Shown here: piece after piece, positions 1-7,403 of the stretch
Layout: every line of letters begins with the position of its first letter
How positions within the stretch are numbered: the first letter of the stretch is position 1
Assembly (NCBI GenBank): GCA_031421855.1
Contig: JANOPN010000039.1
Location: 1-46,235, forward strand
Reading direction: 5' to 3'
DNA: 46,235 nucleotides
Source of the DNA: JAAFHN01 sp031421855
Lineage (GTDB): Bacteria; Pseudomonadota; Gammaproteobacteria; Burkholderiales; Burkholderiaceae_C
Position numbers and translations under genes: made by a program
The notes under the pieces: generated by a model
What the model was told of the DNA's origin: nothing
Seen by the model: the letters and a program-made list of their open reading frames with translations, nothing else
Databases searched by the model: none

Positions 1-135
1 AAGGTCTTCGCCAGCCTTGACGCACTCGAAGACGACTTGGAGATGGGTTTGCTTGCAATGGAAAATACCCCCGAGGTGATCAAGTCGATCTCCAACTGGC
101 CTTGGATAATTGATATCTTATCGAAGTGGAAATAG
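1..135 (+). CDS. C-terminal end of probable IS630-family transposase (partial)
   Basis: An open frame enters from the left edge and stops at TAG 133-135, giving 44 residues. The stretch SLDALEDDLEMGL followed by PEVIKSISNWPWI resembles the C-terminus of IS630/Tc1-type transposases, where a segment of the form LEALE...L is followed by a conserved SITGW.WI. The DDE catalytic domain would lie outside the window. No inverted repeat can be verified because the other end is not visible. The fragment could belong to an intact or a decayed insertion sequence. The family assignment rests on remembered C-terminal motifs only. Confidence 0.6.
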   Translation, partial: KVFASLDALEDDLEMGLLAMENTPEVIKSISNWPWIIDILSKWK

Positions 136-432
136 AATAACCTATTTCCGACAGTTGACCGCTCGATTAGTGATGTGTGTATTTTGTATTCCTTACATTT
201 GTTGCCTCTAAGGGGCTCGCCGGTTTTGTGACGGGCTACATGCCCGATTGGGCGCCGCGATGCTCTGACGCCCTGTTGCGTTGCGCCTCTTTGCGTCCAA
301 CGGGGCGCCGCATCCTGTATGCCGCTGGGGCCTCGCCGCAGCGCGCTTTTGCCGCACTTGGACGTTTTCAACTGCCGAAATTAGGACGATTCAAATTTCA
401 TCGGCACGCTTGATTGCGGCGGATTGGCGAAG
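136..432. other. Non-coding gap between transposase fragment and M48 peptidase gene
   Basis: About 297 bases without a convincing gene. The short open frames here have no recognisable domain or ribosome binding site. It should contain the right end of the insertion sequence and the downstream flank of the peptidase gene. I see no clear terminator, tRNA or repeat copy. Confidence 0.5.
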
Positions 433-1224
433 TTACTTTGTAGCACGCTCAGCGGCTTGGATGCGTTCATCAATGTCAGGGTGCGTTGACAACCACTCCA
501 AGCGCTGACCAGATTGAGCTCGCAGCGTTCGAAACGCGTCGGCCAGGTGCTGGGGCGAATACCCGTTTTGTCGCAGCAACTGGTGGGCTGTCGAATCGGC
601 TTGGCGTTCATCGTCTCTGCTGAACTTGAGCCTGGCTAGGCCGCCCACAACTTTGTCCCCTACCGCGCCGGCGTAGCTGGATCCCATAGCCAATTCGATC
701 AGCACGCCCGCACTGAGAGCTTGGTAGAGATTTCGAAGACCATGGCGGTGAACCAAATGACCGATTTCGTGGGCCCCAACAGCGACCAACTCGTCCAACG
801 ACAGAGCGTCGAGTGCGGCGCTGGTGAACACCACAACGCCACCGGGCGCAGCAAAGGCGTTGACGGGGCCAATCGCCCAGTGGATGCGAAGGGGAGGCAG
901 GCCGGTGTGGGCGGCCATGCGCTGAAGACGTTCAATGAGTGCAAGCCGCTTGGCCAAGGCATCATGGTCGCGTTGGTCAAACTGCGGGGCGAGTCGATTC
1001 ACCGATCGAATGACCGCGTCACCGATGCCCCGTTCTACCCAGGCTGGAGTGTGCTTGGACGCTAAATCGCTGACATGTTGAAGCCCGCTAGTGAGTGCGA
1101 AAACAAGCGTCAACGGCCAGACCACCGCCAGCGTTTTGGGTGCCCAAGTCGAGTTGATCGCTAAATCAATGACGCGGGATGCCCGTGTCGATGAACTCAG
1201 TTGAGGTGGACGGTCAGTGGTCAA
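433..1224 (-). CDS. M48-family zinc metalloprotease, membrane anchored
   Basis: Predicted 263-residue membrane-anchored metallopeptidase. A hydrophobic segment at about residues 30-47 probably anchors it in the inner membrane. The zinc motif HEIGH lies at 151-155 inside the family context GAHEIGHLVHRHG, and the third ligand is probably Glu205 in DDERQAD, as in M48 peptidases (HtpX/Oma1 type). The C-terminus carries the STHPDIDERI signature common to this family. The start is a TTG whose last bases overlap the TGA stop of the upstream DUF898 gene (TTGA, 4 bp), implying translational coupling. M48 peptidases beside DUF898/YjgN proteins are a recurring pair. The natural substrate is unknown. Confidence 0.9.
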   Translation of the reverse strand: MTTDRPPQLSSSTRASRVIDLAINSTWAPKTLAVVWPLTLVFALTSGLQHVSDLASKHTPAWVERGIGDAVIRSVNRLAPQFDQRDHDALAKRLALIERLQRMAAHTGLPPLRIHWAIGPVNAFAAPGGVVVFTSAALDALSLDELVAVGAHEIGHLVHRHGLRNLYQALSAGVLIELAMGSSYAGAVGDKVVGGLARLKFSRDDERQADSTAHQLLRQNGYSPQHLADAFRTLRAQSGQRLEWLSTHPDIDERIQAAERATK

Positions 1225-2441
1225 ATCAGTTCCACATCAAATGACTCTGCGAGTCCGTCAGCCGCGTTGTAGGTGCGGTTCGCGGTTGAATTTATTGCCC
1301 CGCCAAACTGCGACCAAGGACCATCCACAAACACCCAAACATGTGCACTGACGTAGCCGCGCCACGCCACGGTTCCCCATGGGATGCTCAGACCTGCGGT
1401 GCATAACGCCAGAAATGCCCAGCGCGCATTCAGCCAAGCCAGCTTGTCCGAGTCAATTTCGCATACGAATCGCATGCCACCAAATTGCAACCGATTCAGA
1501 ACAAAGTTCAGTCTGCGTGCCCGCGCGTAACTCACGCCCATCACGCCAACCACGATAGCCACGATAGCCATGGCGTAGCTTGTGAGCTCCAGAATTCGAA
1601 TATCCTTGAAATATGTGTACCCAACTGATGCGCAGAAAGACAGAACCGCGACCCACCTGAAACTCTTGCTGAGTCCGCTCCTGAACATCACTGCGGCTAC
1701 TTCCTTCACGTCTGCGTGGAGGACGCTGGGAATGAGCCCCAATCGGGCTTGAGCCAAAGTGGCATGCAACACCGCACTGGTGGCCAGTGGACCAATGACC
1801 CACCCGGCTGCCATGATCGATACCATCCATACCAATACCCACGCAAAATGCATTTGGATCGCAAAGTCCGCTTGCAGCATCAAACTGGTTGCCGTGGCCA
1901 ATCCCAAAATCCACCAAGCCCACATCAGGGGCGCTGAACGCGGTGAGGCACCAAAACGATGCCCACCCAACCGCACCCGGCGCCACTTTGCCGCAGCCGA
2001 GCGCACGGCGAGCCATGGAAAGGCAGCAAACGCGAACATGATAAATGTGGCTCCAGCCCAGGGGCTGAACATGGCGCACCCCAAGCCAATCAATGTCGCC
2101 ATCAACGCAATGACTCGCCCGAACAAAAGTTTTGAAGGTTGGAACTGAATTTCAACGGCGTGACAGCCGACCTTTGTGTGCTGCGCCAAAAATCTCTGCA
2201 ATCGAAGTTGCGCCCATGGGCTGTAGATGCCAAGAGTCAGCAAAGTCAAGAGTCGCACCACGATCCAGACTCGGAAGTACTCCCATCCGCTGGCATCGAA
2301 GTTGACGCTCAGCTGTTCTCCCGGCCATTGCCCAATTGGAGAGGGCTGAAACGGCAAGCCCTCAGGGGAGCCGCGCATGTCAACCAATTCGGGTGCTGGC
2401 ACTGGCAACGGAGTGCTGCGTAGCGGTTCAGTTTCAAACAT
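1221..2441 (-). CDS. DUF898 (YjgN-like) polytopic membrane protein
   Basis: About 406 residues from the ATG at 2441. An in-frame TTG at 2477 would add 12 residues and sits 11 bases after the ispB stop. After a proline-rich N-terminus comes the DUF898 opening block (F.ASGWEYFRVWIVVRLL..LTLGIYSPWAQLR), then many hydrophobic stretches in repeated sets, the family's usual multi-pass architecture. The YjgN family has no established biochemical function. The gene follows ispB closely and overlaps the M48 peptidase gene by 4 bp, so the three are probably co-transcribed. The DUF898-M48 pairing suggests that the two products act together in the envelope, which is inference. Confidence 0.85.
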   Translation of the reverse strand: MFETEPLRSTPLPVPAPELVDMRGSPEGLPFQPSPIGQWPGEQLSVNFDASGWEYFRVWIVVRLLTLLTLGIYSPWAQLRLQRFLAQHTKVGCHAVEIQFQPSKLLFGRVIALMATLIGLGCAMFSPWAGATFIMFAFAAFPWLAVRSAAAKWRRVRLGGHRFGASPRSAPLMWAWWILGLATATSLMLQADFAIQMHFAWVLVWMVSIMAAGWVIGPLATSAVLHATLAQARLGLIPSVLHADVKEVAAVMFRSGLSKSFRWVAVLSFCASVGYTYFKDIRILELTSYAMAIVAIVVGVMGVSYARARRLNFVLNRLQFGGMRFVCEIDSDKLAWLNARWAFLALCTAGLSIPWGTVAWRGYVSAHVWVFVDGPWSQFGGAINSTANRTYNAADGLAESFDVELI

Positions 2442-2488
2442 GCTGATCTTGAAAGACAAAGTTTGGCTTCGCGACAAAGACGAGCCGC

Positions 2489-3481
2489 TTAGACGTTGCG
2501 CACCAACAGTTGGGTCGACATCGCAATCAGCGCCTCGCTGTAAGCATTACTGGGCAGGGCTTGGGCGCAGCGGGTGGCTTTGCAGGCCTCGCCTTGGGCG
2601 GCTGCGCGTGCGGCGGTGATGGCGTCTGTGCGATGCACAATCTGGGCGATTTCGTGCAGGCGCTGGGTGAGGGCATCGGCGGCACCGACTTGCTGGGCCC
2701 AGTCCGCTTCGATGCTGTCGCGGATCAGGGCTTGTTCTGCGGGTGTGCCGCGTTGCATGGCCACGATCACGGGCAGGGTGACTTTGCCTTCGCGAAGGTC
2801 GTCCCCGATATTTTTGCCCAGCGCCAACGGGTCACCCTCGTAGTCCAGCACGTCGTCAATCACTTGAAATGCGGTACCCAAGGCTTGGCCGTACTCGGCG
2901 CAGGTTGCCTCAAGCGCGACGTCCGCCCCGCCCATCACGGCGGCGAGCCGGGCACTCGCCTCGAAAAGCTTGGCGGTTTTCGAGCGGATCACGCGCAAAT
3001 ACGCTTCGACATCGGTATCGGCGTTGTGCATGTTCATCAATTGAAGCACTTCGCCTTCGGCGATCACATTGGTTGCATCAGACAAAATGGCCATGACTCG
3101 CATGTTTTGGGTCTCAACCATCATCTGAAATGCACGCGAATACAAAAAGTCGCCCACTAAAACGCTGGCTGCGTTGCCAAACGCGTGGTTCGCGGTTGCC
3201 CGGCCACGGCGCATGCCTGATTCGTCGACCACATCGTCGTGCAAAAGCGTTGCGGTGTGGATGAACTCGACAATGGCGGCTAAGTTGATTCGCTGCTCGT
3301 GCCGAAAGCCAATCGCGCCGGCCATCAATAAGAGCATGGCCGGCCGAAGGCGTTTGCCGCCTGCCGCAATGATGTACTGCGCGACTTGCCCAACCAAGGG
3401 GACTTCGGAGCTGAGCTTGTCTCGAATCAGCGCGTCAACCAGCGCCATATCGGGCGCAACCAAGGCTAAGGCCTCGGCCAT
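2489..3481 (-). CDS. ispB: Octaprenyl diphosphate synthase
   Basis: Trans-polyprenyl diphosphate synthase that builds the isoprenoid side chain of ubiquinone from FPP and IPP. From the ATG at 3481 it has 330 residues, normal for IspB. The first aspartate-rich motif DDVVD is at 82-86 in LLHDDVVDES and the second, DDVLD, at 209-213 in FQVIDDVLDYEGD; GGKRLRP near 41-47 binds the diphosphate of IPP. The frame stays open to a TTG at 3580, adding 33 residues that do not resemble the family, so the ATG is preferred. It is divergent from rplU, a common arrangement. A TATAAT on the minus strand at 3601-3606 is a candidate promoter. The ubiquinone genes ubiE, ubiJ and ubiB lie elsewhere in the window. 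Confidence 0.95.
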   Translation of the reverse strand: MAEALALVAPDMALVDALIRDKLSSEVPLVGQVAQYIIAAGGKRLRPAMLLLMAGAIGFRHEQRINLAAIVEFIHTATLLHDDVVDESGMRRGRATANHAFGNAASVLVGDFLYSRAFQMMVETQNMRVMAILSDATNVIAEGEVLQLMNMHNADTDVEAYLRVIRSKTAKLFEASARLAAVMGGADVALEATCAEYGQALGTAFQVIDDVLDYEGDPLALGKNIGDDLREGKVTLPVIVAMQRGTPAEQALIRDSIEADWAQQVGAADALTQRLHEIAQIVHRTDAITAARAAAQGEACKATRCAQALPSNAYSEALIAMSTQLLVRNV

Positions 3482-3600
3482 CCCGGTCACAACAATGGGC
3501 TGGGTGTCGGTTACTGGGGGCGAGGCGGGTTCGTGTTTGGGGTTGAGCAAAGCGAAGTGTGGGTTCTTTGTGCCGAGCAAGGTGACCGGTGCACAGCTCG

Positions 3601-3606
3601 ATTATA
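3601..3606 (-). promoter_or_regulatory. Candidate -10 box for ispB
   Basis: Minus-strand TATAAT matches the sigma-70 -10 consensus exactly. No good -35 is seen 17 bp upstream, so this is a motif-only call in the ispB/rplU divergent region. Confidence 0.4.
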
Positions 3607-3645
3607 GAAAACTCGCCCTTGGCGGCGTGGGTAAAAAGCCCGGCG

Positions 3646-3674
3646 TCTACGCACAAACCCGGGCGCGCTATAAT
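3646..3674 (+). promoter_or_regulatory. Candidate sigma-70 promoter of rplU-rpmA
   Basis: A perfect TATAAT at 3669-3674 is preceded, with a 17-bp spacer, by TCTACG (3646-3651), a weak -35. It lies 52 bases upstream of the rplU ATG, a sensible place for a ribosomal protein promoter. Confidence 0.55.
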
Positions 3675-3726
3675 GCTGGGTTCCTCTCGCGAGGAATCAC
3701 TCATACTTCAACCCGAAGGATTTCAC

Positions 3727-4341
3727 ATGTACGCGGTCATAAAAACCGGTGGCAAACAATACAAAGTTGCTGCTGGCCAAAAACTTAAAGTAGAACAGAT
3801 CACTGCGGCTGTGGGTCAAGAGGTTGTGTTTGATCAAATTCTGGCTGTCGGTCTCGGCGCTGGTTTGGAAGTCGGCACACCTTTTGTTCCAAATGCCACG
3901 GTCAGTGCCACCATCGTGGCACACGGCTTGCACGATAAAGTGCATATTTTCAAAATGCGCCGTCGCAAGCATTACAAAAAATCGCAAGGCCACCGCCAGC
4001 GGTACACCGAGCTGTTCTTCACTGCCGTGACGACCGCTGCGGGTGCAACCACTGCTGCTGTGCCTGCCGCTTTGATGGCTGCTCCAGCTGACGATTTGGT
4101 CAAAATTGAGGGCATCGGCCCCAAGATCAACGAGTTGCTCGCCAAAGCCGGTATCACCAGCTTTGTGCAATTGGCAGCTACCGACATTGGCGTGCTCAAA
4201 GCACTGCTCAAGTCTGGCGGCGCACGTTTCGCTTCGCACGATCCAACCACCTGGGCTGAGCAAGCTCAACTGGCCGCTGACGGCAAGTGGGACGAATTCA
4301 AAGCACTGACCGACTTGTTGGTCGGCGGCATTCGCAAGTGA
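3727..4341 (+). CDS. rplU: Ribosomal protein L21 with C-terminal helix-hairpin-helix extension
   Basis: Residues 1 to about 101 are a canonical L21 (MYAVIKTGGKQYKV start; the RNA-binding block HIFKMRRRKHYKKSQGHRQ near 73-91). Ordinary bacterial L21 ends there, at about 103 residues; this product has 204. An Ala/Thr-rich linker (about 100-120) leads to a second region with a helix-hairpin-helix core (IEGIGPKINELLAKAGI, 127-143) and a tail containing RFASHDPTTW and AADGKWDEFKAL. HhH cores usually contact nucleic acid. Similar extended L21 proteins are, as far as I recall, known in Bacteroidetes and some Burkholderiales, but the extension has no known function. The start is ATG 3727 with an AAGGA-type ribosome binding site. 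rpmA follows at 41 bp. Confidence 0.95.
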   Translation: MYAVIKTGGKQYKVAAGQKLKVEQITAAVGQEVVFDQILAVGLGAGLEVGTPFVPNATVSATIVAHGLHDKVHIFKMRRRKHYKKSQGHRQRYTELFFTAVTTAAGATTAAVPAALMAAPADDLVKIEGIGPKINELLAKAGITSFVQLAATDIGVLKALLKSGGARFASHDPTTWAEQAQLAADGKWDEFKALTDLLVGGIRK

Positions 4342-4382
4342 TTCGGCTTTTGCTGAATTTTTAACTTCTAGGAGAAAGCGAC

Positions 4383-4655
4383 ATGGCACAAAAGAAAGGC
4401 GGCGGCTCTACGCGAAATGGGCGGGATTCCAAGCCCAAAATGCTCGGTGTGAAGGCTTTCGGTGGTGAAACCATCACCGCTGGCGCAATCATCGTTCGCC
4501 AACGTGGGACCAAGTTCCATCCTGGCAACAACGTGGGTATCGGCAAAGACCACTCACTGTTCGCGTTGACGGCCGGTGTGGTTTCGTTCGCCATCAAGGG
4601 TGCCCTCAACAAGCACACCATCAACGTGACCCCTGTGCCTTTGGCTGTTGCTTAA
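4383..4655 (+). CDS. rpmA: Ribosomal protein L27
   Basis: 90 residues, slightly longer than the usual ~85. It begins MAQKKGGGSTRNGRDS, the flexible N-terminal tail that reaches the peptidyl transferase centre, followed by LGVKAFGGE and the FHPGNNVGIGKDHSLFAL core. There is no N-terminal cleavage motif of the Firmicutes type. A strong ribosome binding site (AGGAGAAAG) precedes the ATG. It is the second gene of the conserved rplU-rpmA operon and is followed by a tandem-repeat-bearing spacer before obgE. Confidence 0.98.
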   Translation: MAQKKGGGSTRNGRDSKPKMLGVKAFGGETITAGAIIVRQRGTKFHPGNNVGIGKDHSLFALTAGVVSFAIKGALNKHTINVTPVPLAVA

Positions 4656-4690
4656 TCAGCCTAGGCTCTGGGATCCACACCGCATCGCCC

Positions 4691-4778
4691 CGCTTGTCGG
4701 GGCGTTGTTCTTTGTGTTCGCGCTTGTCGAGTGCGTTGTTCTTTGTGTTCGCACTTGTCGGGGCGTTGTTCTTTGTGC
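4691..4778 (+). repeat. Three-copy ~30-bp tandem repeat between rpmA and obgE
   Basis: Units start at 4691 (30 bp), 4721 (31 bp) and 4752 (27 bp matching before divergence). Each reads approximately CGCTTGTCGGGGCG then TTGTTCTTTGTGTTCG. Copy 2 has GAGTGCG where copies 1 and 3 have GGGGCG. No dyad or promoter is evident within the unit. Confidence 0.85.
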
Positions 4779-4843
4779 GACACAAACAAGCGGCCTGACA
4801 GCTCTGAGCAAATCGCCGGATCAATGCCGGTTAGGATAATTTC

Positions 4844-6091
4844 ATGAAATTCGTTGACGAAGTCTTCATCGAGATCACCGCAGGTGATGGCGGCAACGGG
4901 TGCGTGTCGTTTCGCCACGAAAAACACAAAGAATTCGGTGGCCCCAATGGCGGCGACGGTGGCCGCGGTGGCCATGTCTGGGCTGTGGCCAACGAAGCGC
5001 TCAACACCTTGGTTGACTTTCGCTACACCCGCCGCTTTGACGCCAAGCGCGGTGAGCACGGCATGGGTTCCGACATGTTTGGCGGTGCGGGTGACGATGT
5101 CACCTTGAGCTTGCCTGTGGGTACCATCATCAGCGACGCGGAAACTGGTGCGGTCTTGCACGAGCTGTTGGTTGCGGGCGAGATGATTCGCTTGGCTCGT
5201 GGCGGCGACGGAGGATTTGGCAATTTGCGGTTCAAATCGGCCATCAACCGCGCGCCACGTCAAAAAACACCCGGCTGGCCGGGTGAGCGAAAAGGCCTCA
5301 AGTTAGAGCTCAAGGTCTTGGCCGATGTCGGCTTGCTTGGCATGCCCAATGCCGGCAAAAGCACGCTGATCGCCTCGATCTCGAATGCACGCCCCAAAAT
5401 CGCCGACTACCCGTTCACCACGCTGTACCCCAACTTGGGTGTCGTACGTGTCGGCCCCGAGAAGAGCTTTGTCGTTGCCGATTTGCCGGGTCTCATCGAG
5501 GGTGCGTCTGAAGGCGCGGGTTTGGGACACCAGTTTTTGCGACATTTGCAGCGCACGCGCGTGCTGCTGCACATGGTGGACCTCGCGCCGTTTGACGACA
5601 GCATCGACCCTGTGGTGCAAGCCCGCGCCATCGTCAAAGAGCTCAAAAAATACGACCAAGCCTTGTTTGATAAGCCGCGCTGGCTGGTGCTCAACAAACT
5701 TGACATGGTGCCCCTTGAGGAGCGCGCTGCGCGCGTCAAAGACTTTGTTAAACGCTTCAAGCACAAAGGCCCCGTGTTTGAAATCTCAGCCCTTGCACGC
5801 GAGGGCTTGGAGCCGCTAAAACGCGATATTTACAAATACCTGCGCGCCGCGTTTGATGCCGAGCAACCCAAGGCCGAGATCGATCCCCGGTTTGATCGAA
5901 CCAGTGATGCCGACGATGTGGCCAGTGACGATGCCCGGCGCGCCGAGCGCTTGGCGCAGGCCATTCGCGCGGCGGAGTTGCGCAGCGATGAGTCGTTTGC
6001 TGATGTCGAGGACGACGCGCCAGTCGAGTCTGTCGTGAAGAAGGTCGCCAAAAAGCCAGCCGCTCCACGCAAATCAAGTACTCAAAAATAA
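4844..6091 (+). CDS. obgE: Obg GTPase (CgtA)
   Basis: Essential GTPase acting in 50S subunit maturation and stress control, 415 residues. The glycine-rich Obg fold fills residues 1-158 (GDGGNGC, GGPNGGDGGRGG). The GTPase domain follows: G1 GMPNAGKS at 166-173, switch region DYPFTTLYPN at 188-197, G3 DLPGL at 213-217, G4 NKLD at 284-287 and G5-like ISALA at 314-318. The tail from about 345 is acidic and then basic, as is typical and variable in Obg. The ATG has an AGGA ribosome binding site. The TAA stop at 6089-6091 touches a dispersed repeat copy that leads straight into the proB start, so the two genes are probably co-transcribed. Confidence 0.98.
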   Translation: MKFVDEVFIEITAGDGGNGCVSFRHEKHKEFGGPNGGDGGRGGHVWAVANEALNTLVDFRYTRRFDAKRGEHGMGSDMFGGAGDDVTLSLPVGTIISDAETGAVLHELLVAGEMIRLARGGDGGFGNLRFKSAINRAPRQKTPGWPGERKGLKLELKVLADVGLLGMPNAGKSTLIASISNARPKIADYPFTTLYPNLGVVRVGPEKSFVVADLPGLIEGASEGAGLGHQFLRHLQRTRVLLHMVDLAPFDDSIDPVVQARAIVKELKKYDQALFDKPRWLVLNKLDMVPLEERAARVKDFVKRFKHKGPVFEISALAREGLEPLKRDIYKYLRAAFDAEQPKAEIDPRFDRTSDADDVASDDARRAERLAQAIRAAELRSDESFADVEDDAPVESVVKKVAKKPAAPRKSSTQK

Positions 6092-6122
6092 TAGCAACAA
6101 ACCCAATAGATACCGTGACCAA
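6091..6122 (+). repeat. Dispersed 32-bp repeat, copy 1 (obgE/proB junction)
   Basis: Starts with ATAGCAACAAACCCAAT and ends GTGACCAA. Its first base is the last base of the obgE stop codon and it contains the GTG start codon of proB (6115-6117). It diverges from the consensus in the middle (AGATACC for GAATCCG). Confidence 0.85.
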
Positions 6123-7287
6123 CGAGCTAAAAGTCCATAAATCGGCCACAAAAGAGGTTTTTTCGGGTGCTGGGGGCTTGTTGGGTGCCAAGCGCGTCGT
6201 CGTCAAGGTCGGGTCGAGCTTGGTGACCAATGAGGGGCGGGGCTTGGACCAAGTCGCCATTGGCCAGTGGTGCGGGCAGTTGGCTCGCATGGTCAAGGAC
6301 GGCGTTGAGGTCGTGATGGTGTCCAGCGGCGCAATTGCCGAGGGCATGAAACGCTTGGGTTGGGCGGTGCGGCCAACGGCAATCAACGAGTTGCAGGCTG
6401 CTGCTGCGGTGGGGCAAATGGGCTTGGCCCAAATGTACGAAACCCAGCTGCGCCAAAACGCAGTTGGCAGCGCGCAGGTGCTGTTGACCCATGCGGACTT
6501 AGCCGATCGCGAGCGCTATTTGAATGCGCGCAGCACCTTGTTGACCCTGCTCAAACTGGGCGTCGTGCCGGTCATCAACGAAAACGACACGGTCGTCAAC
6601 GACGAAATCAAGGTCGGCGACAACGACACCTTGGGCGCGTTGGTGGCCAATTTGATTGATGCCGATGCCTTGATCATCTTGACCGATCAGAAAGGCTTGT
6701 TCAGCGCCGATCCGCGCAAAGACCCGTCTGCCACACTCATTGCGCGCGCAACTGCTGGCGACCCAAGCCTCGAGGCACTCGCAGGCGGCGCTGGGTCGAG
6801 CATCGGCAAGGGCGGCATGATCACCAAGGTACTGGCGGCCAAACGCGCCGCGCGATCAGGTGCCAACACGGTGGTGGCTTGGGGGCGCGAGCCCGATGCC
6901 CTGCTGCGATTGATGGCAGGTGAGGCCATCGGCACGCTGTTTGAGGCCGGAACGCAAAAAACACAGGCCAAAAAGCAATGGATGATCGATCAATTGCAAA
7001 TGCGCGGCGCTGTGATGGTCGACGAGGGTGCTGCAGAGATGGTCGCACGCCATGGCAAGAGCTTGCTGCCGATTGGCATGCTCAGCGTCTCGGGTGAATT
7101 TGTTCGCGGCGACGTGATAGCGATACTCACTCAAACCGGGCTTGAGCTGGCCAGGGGCTTGGCCAACTACAGCAGCGCCGAGGCGCGCTTAATTTGCCGC
7201 AAGCCCTCGACCGAGTTCGAGCGCTTGCTGGGCTACAGCGCCGAGCCCGAGATGCTGCACCGCGACAACATGGTGTTGACTGGCTGA
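6115..7287 (+). CDS. proB: Glutamate 5-kinase
   Basis: First step of proline synthesis: ATP-dependent phosphorylation of glutamate. 390 residues from the GTG at 6115. The amino-acid kinase domain covers roughly 26-275 (KVGSSLVTNEG at 31-41, MVSSGAIAEG near 68-77, NENDTV at 155-160, GDND at 168-171), and a C-terminal PUA domain follows from about 295. The first ~25 residues do not look like other ProB proteins and begin inside a dispersed repeat copy; a TTG at 6178, just before the conserved AKRVVVKVG, is the alternative start. It lies 23 bases after obgE, the usual Burkholderiales neighbour. Confidence 0.95.
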   Translation: MTNELKVHKSATKEVFSGAGGLLGAKRVVVKVGSSLVTNEGRGLDQVAIGQWCGQLARMVKDGVEVVMVSSGAIAEGMKRLGWAVRPTAINELQAAAAVGQMGLAQMYETQLRQNAVGSAQVLLTHADLADRERYLNARSTLLTLLKLGVVPVINENDTVVNDEIKVGDNDTLGALVANLIDADALIILTDQKGLFSADPRKDPSATLIARATAGDPSLEALAGGAGSSIGKGGMITKVLAAKRAARSGANTVVAWGREPDALLRLMAGEAIGTLFEAGTQKTQAKKQWMIDQLQMRGAVMVDEGAAEMVARHGKSLLPIGMLSVSGEFVRGDVIAILTQTGLELARGLANYSSAEARLICRKPSTEFERLLGYSAEPEMLHRDNMVLTG

Positions 7288-7298
7288 ATCGATTTTTC

Positions 7299-7403
7299 AT
7301 AGGATTTACGCAAAACCTCCCCAGCGGCGTTGCTGCTCCTAGCCGTGCTGTTCGCATTGTCTTCGTCGCTGCGCCGTGCAGGAACAGTTTGGTTAAGTCC
7401 TAT
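7299..7403. repeat. MITE-like palindromic element A
   Basis: A 105-bp element fills the gap between convergent proB and rppH. The left end ATAGGATTTACGCAAAAC and the complement of the right end (ATAGGACTTAACCAAACT) form imperfect terminal inverted repeats. The core (CGTTGCTGC...CCGTGCTG...TGTCTTCG...GCTGCGCC) aligns with the reverse complement of the element at 23339-23433. It has no coding capacity. Its right end abuts the rppH stop codon (7404-7406). Confidence 0.75.

Noticed and set aside
3697..4389. Minus-strand 230-codon frame across rplU
   Set aside because: It is antisense to rplU, lacks family similarity and spans the rplU ribosome binding site.
4691..4778. Could be a short CRISPR array
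   Set aside because: The units are directly adjacent with no unique spacers, and no cas gene is near.
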